NCBI GenBank assembly: GCA_020284085.1
Contig: JACEVL010000129.1
Location: forward strand, 1,426,164-1,490,163
DNA length: 64,000 nucleotides
DNA from: Aporrectodea caliginosa
Lineage: Eukaryota; Annelida; Clitellata; Crassiclitellata; Lumbricidae
Direction of reading: 5' to 3'
In this document: positions 56,206 to 64,000 of the stretch, one piece after another
Numbering within the stretch: position 1 is the stretch's first letter
Layout of the letters: the number at the start of each line of letters is the position of its first letter
Translations under genes and position numbers: made by a program
Notes under the pieces: generated by a model
What the model saw: only the letters and a program-made list of their open reading frames with translations
Database searches by the model: none
What the model was told of the DNA's origin: nothing

Positions 56206-57986
56206 AGATGTAAGACAATCAAATTTGTGGAGTTGTTGGCTTGTTTTAGACGGATTTAGAAGTTTTTAATAGCCATCCAAGACTAAATTTAACTAAAAAC
56301 AGATGCAAGTAGTTGGGAGTGCACAATTAGATGTGGAACTACAAACCTCATCCAACACATAAATTTTCCTACCCACATTCACAATCACAAATCCAACTTC
56401 ATAATCAGTTACTAACATCTGCATTTTTCTTCAGTCACTAGATAAAATTATATATTCTGCCCTTGATTTCTCCATTAAAACCTCAGAAGCCTTATACCAA
56501 TTATGCTCTCTAACTTGTAGAGTAGTACAAGGTTATGTTCTTGGACTTCAATTGTTCATCCTTCACATTACCCCCATTCAACTCCCTCATTGAAGCATTA
56601 TCAGCTGACCATAACCTCTGTGATGAAGACACCCAACACACACGTACTGTATTCATCTCTTCTCCGATAGCTCACCCTCTTTGTGGTTACTCAAAGCTGC
56701 TCCTGGATGGCATCTTAACTCCTGTGCCTGAACCCATCTAAAACCGAATTCATACTTGTATGAAGATGACATTAACATAACAAAATGGGGGTTTACAGTG
56801 GTTCAGAAGTTTAAAGTCTGTGTGAGACCCACTACTAGAATTCTCAACACTTTTGGTCAAGATACATCAAGAGGCTACAATAAGGACACTTAAAAAATCA
56901 ACAACACCAAGAAAGTTTTTCTTTTTCATTATGTTATTACTCATTTATGCAAGGTGTTACAGTTAAGCAAATTTTACGTGAAGAGTATTTAATACCTTCA
57001 AGAGAAATCAATGTTAATGGGTTTATAACTCCCTATCAACTCACAACCCACATCGTGACTTAATCCCACACCTTGTGTGAAATTCTTTCAGAGATTCTAT
57101 TCTTCTCTTTGAAGTTCCAAGATGTAATCATGAACCAAATTGTTTATAGCTAATTTATGCAACATAAGAAATACCGAACACACGAGAAAGAACTCGTGGA
57201 AAACCATATTTCATCGATTCATTCATTCCGGAAACTTATATAGATCCTCTTCAAGAAGCCTACTCATACTTTAAGACTGAAATTACGGCAAAAAGGGCAG
57301 TGAATGATGGATATAGGCAACTGTTAAACAATGTACATCAGAATATCTGTTCAGGTGTGATACAATCTGTTCAGATTTGATAGAACATATCACCATATTA
57401 CATAACTTACCCGTATACAGATAATGTAACAAGTTGGTATTACAATACCGGTACACAATGTGACACAACATGTCCACATAATGTAATCATACATTACCAA
57501 AACTGGTATGCATATACAGGTAATACACATTACCTGTACTGGTAAGTATATACAGGTAATATAGCTAAATGGTACATTATCTGTATACAGGAGTGGACAA
57601 CCATTTGCTGGTGCACTTTGATTTCCACTGGAAGTTGTCGAAATACGAACTACCATCAACTGGATAATAATCACTCCTTAAAGTCCTGTACAATCACCAA
57701 ATGCAAGGGAAGGCAGGCAGGCACAAAAGTGACACAGTAATCTTCACTCATTATTATTCACTCCCAGAGAAAGCTCCAGTGATTCTCCAACTCTGCAGCC
57801 AGAACGAGCTGGCAGTGCAGAAACCCATCTTCTGGTTTCACTGAAACCGTTCTACAGCAGTTGACTCCCTTCTGCTTCATCGAAACTTGTAGCTGCTGTC
57901 GCTAGCTCTCTGTACAAACTGTGATTCATGCAGCTAGCAGGCCCGCTGTAGATCACACAAACAAGTGCTAGTGCAGTTGATAAATG
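56206..57986. other. Intergenic stretch and probable PPTC7 3' UTR
   Basis: Decayed LINE sequence runs to about 56.7 kb. 57415-57600 holds degenerate repeats around TACAGGTAATACATTACC and TACTGGTA. The part next to 57986 is probably the 3' UTR of the phosphatase gene; no clear polyadenylation signal was seen. Confidence 0.4.
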
Positions 57987-60900
57987 CTATGTGGCTGATG
58001 GATCGCCTTCTGTCACGCAAGCAATTAGCACTGTCACATCGTCAGGTTTCCCACCTAAAATACAGCGAAACATGACAAGCATTTAACACTTTAACGATGA
58101 GCTGCACTGGTTTCAGTCGCTGTAGTATACTCTCGTTGTTAAAGTATGAACAAAGTTTCACTCTTCTTTCACATCAGCATATCAATAACACATCATTTTC
58201 TCTTGGACTGAATTCTTTTGAATGTCACAGAATCATAAACTAATCTCCTTTTTGTCTATCAGTTTTGTTCCTTCTCCAAGAAGTTGAATTTTATAGGAAG
58301 AAGTTCAGAGGTAAACTTGTAGCTACACTGTATTAAGGTTGTATTAATGTTATGTGTAAAATATATTATGAATGCTGTATCGTGTTAAATGTATTACAGA
58401 TGCATTATTACATGTATTGAAACTTGCTAAACCACCATACGTTAGCTACTGGTTGGAAGACCATGCACGCGTGCTCTGTACACTAATTACATTGCATAAG
58501 AAGTTTCTGCTGCTTACCGACAACATTGAATCCGTTGGCAGCGGCATTTACGGCAAAAGGCGACAAGTAGGTCGGGTCAAAGGCTAACTTATGAGCTTCA
58601 TTGACTAAAGAGTTGGCAACTTCTTGAATGTCTTCGAGCTGATAGTCCTAAAAAATTACAAAACATGTCCACAGATAACCTTCCACAAGAAGTATATTGA
58701 CACAAATAAACTTGCCACATGGTGAGGTTCAATGTCTACAAAATCTGTCCCAATTTCCCCACCCAATGCACTACTCAATGTATCAAAATCTACACTAAAC
58801 AGATAGCAGATAACTTCTAACTATTTTTCATATGTGTATTTACATATTTAATCACAGAATACCATTTGCATAACTTGCAACTTAAGGGTAACTGCAGGGA
58901 AGCAGTTACATTGTGTCTTACATTGCACATGGCCAACAGCACTTCTGAATACGGTAAATGATTTGAAGGTACGCTATATATAAATCTAATCTAATCTGCA
59001 CAGCTTTATAGCACCGGTATTACAATACATAAGGCATCAATTGATAGTCAGGTCTAATTCAAATCACATTCCTTTAGACTAGAGATCGAAGAGACGAAAA
59101 AGACTGAAAGATCAACAAGACAAAAATCAAGATTTTGCTATTAAATGCTTTGCTGATAAACAGTAAATCTTGAAGAGAGAACTAGAATTCACTGTTCTGA
59201 AGTTCAGTAAAAGGTTCTGAAGTGTTAGACACTTCCCATTATAATTATGCTGATGCCAACCTTCATCTGAGAAATACGTTGAAGAATAATTTCCTCTTTC
59301 ATGTTGTCGAACAAACCATCTGTTCCAAGCAGAATGATGTCGCCCGCCTGGACAGTAAACGAACTCGTCTGTGCTGATTCAGGACTAAAAATCACAAAAC
59401 ACACAAATCAAACAATTGTAAACTGTAGAGACTATTTCATACGTTTTACAGTACCATTCTCCAATGAAAAATCATCACTGTTTTAAAGACATTCTTGAAA
59501 GGCTCTGTTAGTTAATGGTCATACACAACCACACACAAACTTCAGCCACAAATCCTTAACTCTAAGCCAAAGCACCTCTGATATTAAATTTCCATTAATA
59601 ATACAATGCTTCAGACAAGTAATTACCTTACTTTTCTTTACCTAGTCATCCTCCTTATTTTACCTTTTTCCTTGTGCCTAGCTATCACCGCCTGATCAAA
59701 AATTGTCAAAGAAAAAACGACTAGCTTTATGGGAAGAAATCAATCAGCAGCTTCTCCTGCAGATTCCAGTATGAAGGGCAACAAAGGCAACCATTAAATT
59801 GTGTTTGGGCATTGGTATAAATATCCTGGATTCAGAGAACTAAAGCAAGGCATTATAATTTATTGTAATAGACAAATTACAATATCAGTATGTTAAACTG
59901 GTATTTCATAATCCTAGATGTAAGACAATGCAAATGGCCAAATATAGCTCTATCTGAAGAGTACCAGTAGCAACTTTATACAGATATGTAAGGCATTTGT
60001 TAATGCAAACCTCGGGCAAGTTGTTTGTACATCACTGTCACCAAATAGAATATTATCGTTTTGAACAAGACATAAAGCAAACAGTTTGTCCTGAGATGCA
60101 TTGGCATGTTTGTAGGATTTAAGGATTCTTTATTTACCAGATCAATGTGGCATCTCCTTACTACCACTGTACACTGTATCACAGGATATAACAAATCTAG
60201 TCATATCAAAAGGGTCAACACAAAGTTCAAAACACAACACAAGGGGAACAAGCCATCTGGAAATAAACACTGTAGACTGTTGAACCCACCTGTCACTAAG
60301 AACTAGTCCCTCAAGGACGGTTGGAGCAACTGCTAGCTGGAAAGGCGTGTTGAAATAGTGTTGCTGCTCTTCCGACCGGTGTACCACCTTGCCACCGCGG
60401 ATAACAAGGAAGCCACTGTCTCCGAGGTTTGCAGTGTAGATGGTGTGTTCCTCACGATGTAAAGCAACTATGCACGCTGTGCAGCTACCTGAAATAGTCA
60501 ATGCAATACTTTTACGAGAGTTTAACATTACGAGATCATACGATTATGTTTTGCCCTCTTCCAATAGTTCACATATTTCACAGAACCTGTTCACATTTCA
60601 AACTACGCGTAATTATATAACCTAATTGTAACTGTAATTAGTAACTTGTAGAACGCCCATCTTTAAAGCACAAGGCATCAACCATGGGCACAGCAAAAAC
60701 CAAGCCATAATCAGATCAATATCCAGAAGATCAGCCTATTGACAGACAGGCAGTGTGTATTGCAGGCTGTCTGTTCTTAGTTAAGATTTATGTCTTCTTG
60801 TTTCAATAAAGAATATTATTATTGTGGATAAGCCTAGGCAGACTATGGTGGATAAACATAATCTAAGAGCTTCTACAATGACATTCTCACAATTGCAAAA

Positions 60901-63842
60901 TTCTGCATATAACTTTCTCAGACTCGTCCTACACATAGCTGTCAGTCAGATGGAACGTGGTGCGACTTTAATTCCTGAGAGAATGTGACACAATCCATGT
61001 TAATCGAAACCGAATGAAGGTCATTGAGAAGACTGAACTTCCACAATGAAAACCAACCATACAGAAACCGCAATAGGCACACACAGATGTATGGCAGCAC
61101 AGAATATTGATGTCACCACACTTAACACAGATTGCAGTGCCTGAGTAAAGACAGGAATATACAGTTTATAGATGCAATCCACAGCAGCACAAGTAATTAT
61201 AATGATCAGCAGTCAGTGGAGAAAAGGTTGCTTATAATGCATTATATGCAAAAAATGTGGGAGATTATTCAGCAGATGGGGCCAGCGCACTTTAGTATTG
61301 ACTACAGCTGCCAAGTCTGGCAGAGTAGAAGACCAACACGTACACCACTCTAATAATCTAGGTGCCTCAAGACAAAACAGTTGATCATGTGCTGGCAGAG
61401 CTACAAGATAAGGTCCATCAAATGACTGATGCGCCTCAATTCATACTAACAAGACCAGCAGCTGGAATTCACAAGGTTGATCAAAGTGAGACCTTCGTTT
61501 TATAAGGACAATCGGAGATCCTAAACAATGGCCCAAGTCTTCCAACTAAAAATTGCCAATTTCAACACTGTGTGGCTGACCTAGGCCCTGGTCTGCAGCA
61601 TGCCAATCCACATGGACTGTTTCTTTTCAGGGTGCAATGTGTCATTAGCATACTAATATGTATTTGTGCCTAGGGCAGTAACATATTCATAAGGTTAGCA
61701 GTATGTGGTATCAGGAGGACAGCCAAGGCAATCAGTCTTGAGACAAGCCATAAGTCACAATGGCCCAAGTCTAAATGGTCTGAACCCATCACATACATTA
61801 TGACCCTTCAAGATATCAGCAGAGCCATGCAAGAGAATGGCCATTTATTCCAAATGCTGTGAAAAGTAGAGACAGGACGTTACGGTGTGCCGACTTTTGA
61901 ATGGAACACTCAAGTCTTTGAGAGCCAGTAGCATGATATGTTCAGAACCAACAGCTCTGTGCATGGCATCAGTCGATGGTGGTTCCACGTGAAATGCAAC
62001 AAACAACTATAATCTGTGCAAGGAATCATGATTACAATGTGTGAACGCTGAAACAGCTACAAGTGTCAACTGAGATCGGAACAACATCTACGAACCAATA
62101 GAAAGCCCAAGATTCGAAAAACGTTCTGGTACCATGTACAGCAACAGTCAAAGTATCAGATTAACACTTTTACCAGTACTTACCAACAATTCAACAATTT
62201 AAAAATTTCAATGCCTCTGCTTTCTGCACAAGAAACTTCGCAAGTTGGTGAGGTTCTTAAAAGAAGCTACATAAATGGCCATAAGCAAGCCTACATACAA
62301 GAACCAGATGAGATGTAGCCATTCCATACGTCATTAATAGTCCCCAGGGATGTTTTGCTCTCCCGAGAGATTACACTTGCCTCAGATAAAAAATAATAAT
62401 AGCAATAACCCCGTTAGCAAAAAGTTCACGCTGGAAATTTTCCAATGCTCGCTGCATACCTATGAGTGGAACTTTATCCTGCTGTACTTCGTGATAACTA
62501 GCCGAAAGAATGTTGACCGGCTGCTGCGGCTCAAAGCGCCCCTCACGTACCAGACGCTCACAGACGGCCATCAGCGACTGAGGAAAAAGCGATGGGTCTA
62601 TTCCATACGTCCGCCAACCACCCACTCCATCAGCCACGCCTAAAGCATTCAAAATGAACAATACAAAATCACATGCTTAAATAAAAAAATTCAATTAATT
62701 ACATATCATACAGAAAACCAAGCAAACAGCCGAGGCCCAGACAGTGGCGTAACTATGCAAGAATTTCCTGAAAATTGTCTTTCTCAGTTCTGCCAAAAGT
62801 TCTCACTTTTTTTTTGTTTTTCTTTTCCGTCTGTTTTTAATTGCTCAAATCTCATTTTGCACCCCCAGAGACTCACGTACAAAAGTTACTTTTTAAAACT
62901 AATTTTGCGCCCCCCAACGAGAAACCCCTCGTTACGCCACTGGGCCCAGACTATGGAATTAAAACCATGCATCAAAGAGACACAACGAGAAACAAAAGGT
63001 TGGGACCACGAGAGACCTAGGAAAGTCAGACTACGCTATGCGAATACCATACGGACAAAACCAAACAGAAATTGAACACCACGCTGCAGAAGAAACTGCA
63101 TATTATACCAACTACAGTGTTCAGTCAGTGCAGTGGTAGCCAAGTTTTATAGCATAAAACCAGAGTGGTGGAAAGTTTGGGTTCAATTTTACACAACTTT
63201 GCCCTAAATAGTAATAAAATCCTGAATTTTCTGTCATAATTTCCCGATTTGTGTAATGATATATTATTTCCCTTATAAGAGTAGTGAGAAAGTTGATAAT
63301 AATAATAATGATTTATATGAATAAGAGATCGACAACAACCACCTGTCAAATTTCACCGTCGCAACATCCTCTCAGAAACGAAATTCAAGACAAGAAAAGA
63401 GAAAGAAAACTGATGAAAAACATTATATGGAAATGAACTTAAATACGTCAAAAACTTTAAAGACGTCAACAGCCTATTGTAGCTATAAGATGTCGTTAAA
63501 CATTGGATTAATAATAATAATGAGATATACCCATGACCTCTCACAATGCGAAGCCTACATACCGAGGACATCAGCCTGTTTGTGTCTGGCAACAAAGCAG
63601 GCGTCATCTCCGAAAGACAGATGCTTGTTGAGTAGCTGAGCGGGTGACGGTGATGACGACCCAGCGAAAGTGGAATGTGTTGTCTTCGACAGACCGGACG
63701 ACGCAGTCACCAAATGAAATGACCTCCGTAAAGGTTGTTGTGCTCGCGGGACTACGCTACTAGGCAGGGTCATCAGTTCGCCGCCTATCTCCGACAGAAC
63801 GGCACGGACGAACAGCCGACCGTAGACGGCAATCGACTGCAT
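57987..63842 (-). CDS. PPTC7: PPTC7-type mitochondrial PP2C protein phosphatase, six exons
   Basis: Exons in transcript order: 63842-63563, 62639-62460, 60488-60290, 59384-59261, 58647-58518 and 58054-57987; they join in frame to 326 aa, slightly longer than the roughly 304 aa I recall for human PPTC7. Metal-dependent PP2C motifs are intact: GDDACF (78-83), DGVGGW (97-102), LGDSG (175-179), TDGLFDN (241-247) and KPDD (307-310). The N-terminus ([14 protein letters not shown].., Arg-rich, almost no acidic residues) fits a mitochondrial targeting sequence. The stretch between it and the catalytic domain (about 20-72) is Ser/Pro/Thr-rich, longer than in vertebrates. Family members dephosphorylate mitochondrial proteins and act in coenzyme Q and mitophagy control. 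All introns are GT-AG. Introns hold a hAT element, a SINE remnant and retroelement tails. Confidence 0.96.
58083..58150 (+). mobile_element. 63-bp TTAA element, copy 11 (60 bp)
   Basis: Left TTAA 58083-58086 with CACTTTAACGATGAG. Core GCTGCACTGGTTTCAGTC with a short deletion. The right end CTCGTTGTTAAAGTA has lost its TTAA (TGAA). It lies 29 bp upstream of the last PPTC7 exon's acceptor side, inside the intron. Confidence 0.82.
58910..59060. mobile_element. Retroelement tail fragments
   Basis: CAGCACTTCTGAATACGG..TTGAAGGTACGCTATATATA on the + strand is a SINE/LINE tail. It is followed by TTTATAGCACCGGTATTACA..AAGGCATCAATTGATAG, the start of the repeat family seen at 60640. PPTC7 intron. Confidence 0.5.
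60640..60730. mobile_element. Dispersed repeat, CCAGAAGATCAG family, copy c
   Basis: AAGGCATCAACCATGGGCAC, then AAAACCAAGCCATAATCAGA and TCAATATCCAGAAGATCAGC. Best copy of the family; PPTC7 intron 2. Confidence 0.55.
60755..60828 (+). mobile_element. 3' half of tRNA-Arg-like SINE
   Basis: GCAGGCTGTCTGTTCTTAGT, then TAAGATTTATGTCTTCTTG and TTTCAATAAAGAATATTATTATT. Same 3' part as the SINE at 54858-55105 but with an internal deletion. Confidence 0.7.
60829..62340. other. PPTC7 intron 2, unassigned content
   Basis: This long intronic stretch has moderately coding-like composition and repeated CAAGTC words (61000-62100), but every frame is broken and no domain was recognised. It may be an old mobile element. 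Confidence 0.35.
62742..62942. mobile_element. hAT MITE (201 bp) in PPTC7 intron 1
   Basis: Ends CAGTGGCGTAAC and GTTACGCCACTG are perfect 12-bp inverted repeats. A perfect 8-bp duplication GGCCCAGA flanks both sides (62734-62741 and 62943-62950). Two internal copies of GCnCCCCnnnGAgAnnC-type sequence are present. No coding sequence. Confidence 0.96.
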
Positions 63843-64000
63843 CCTAATTCCAACTATTCACTACTCACCCCTAATTCAATCCACTCAATCCACTCTCATG
63901 TGTTGTTCAATGACCCTTCGCCATTCATGTGTAAACCGCCATTTTGTGTTGGGAATCCCTTCTGAGTCTTCTGACAGAAAAACAGAAACCACGCTCAATG
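63843..64000 (-). other. PPTC7: Probable PPTC7 5' UTR/promoter side
   Basis: The sequence upstream of the start codon (higher coordinates) contains no upstream ATG in frame with the CDS before a stop, and no acceptor-like AG with a pyrimidine tract is obvious. The transcription start was not located. Confidence 0.35.

Noticed and set aside
61000..62100. Possible decayed coding region in PPTC7 intron 2
   Set aside because: All frames contain many stops and no domain or motif could be named; left as unassigned.

Overview
The window is AT-rich metazoan nuclear DNA. Coding exons are short and separated by long introns with GT-AG borders. It holds tRNA-derived SINEs, CR1/L2-like LINE remnants, hAT elements with 8-bp target duplications, and many microsatellites. 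Four conserved animal genes are recognisable. The proteins are close to vertebrate and other bilaterian orthologues. A marine invertebrate, perhaps a deuterostome, fits best. The frequent TAGGCCTA motif recalls echinoderm genomic DNA, but that placement is from memory and weak.

Layout. 1-11.7 kb has no recognised host gene. It contains microsatellites, a hAT element carrying a transposase remnant and a nested LINE piece (3726-4588), and a tandem duplication of about 2.2-2.7 kb (4921-7585 and 7586-9797); a second hAT element interrupts only the first copy. 11.9-17 kb carries Rab3 on the + strand (four coding exons, one GC-AG intron, 218 aa). 17-25 kb is intergenic or possible 3' UTR, with repeats. 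25.4-45.3 kb carries an SLK/STK10 (LOK) Ste20-type kinase on the - strand: 20 coding exons that join in frame to 968 aa. Rab3 and the kinase are tail to tail. 45.4-50.2 kb holds a decayed LINE and a terminal-inverted-repeat element. 50.26-51.22 kb is a TMEM45/DUF716 seven-helix membrane protein on the - strand whose coding region has no introns. 51.5-57.9 kb is repeat-rich, with a dense cluster of TAGGCCTA, a tRNA-Arg-like SINE and a LINE remnant. 57.99-63.84 kb is a PPTC7-type mitochondrial PP2C phosphatase on the - strand (six exons, 326 aa).

The four genes show no sign of forming one pathway: vesicle docking (Rab3), cortical ERM-kinase signalling (SLK/STK10), an uncharacterised membrane protein (TMEM45) and mitochondrial phosphatase activity (PPTC7).

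The most distinctive unexplained signal is a tiny dispersed element, 63 bp in most copies. It is bounded by TTAA at both ends, has about 15-bp inverted termini (CCCTTTAACGA or CACTTTAACGA) and a conserved core, GCTGCATTGGTTTCCCAGTC. I count eleven copies (ten clear, one degraded) spread over 11.7-58.2 kb, including two that share a single TTAA. It looks like an extremely short piggyBac-type MITE. A second notable pattern is that the local SINEs and LINEs share the same 3' tail. A third is a hairpin of about 200-bp arms just upstream of kinase exon 3.
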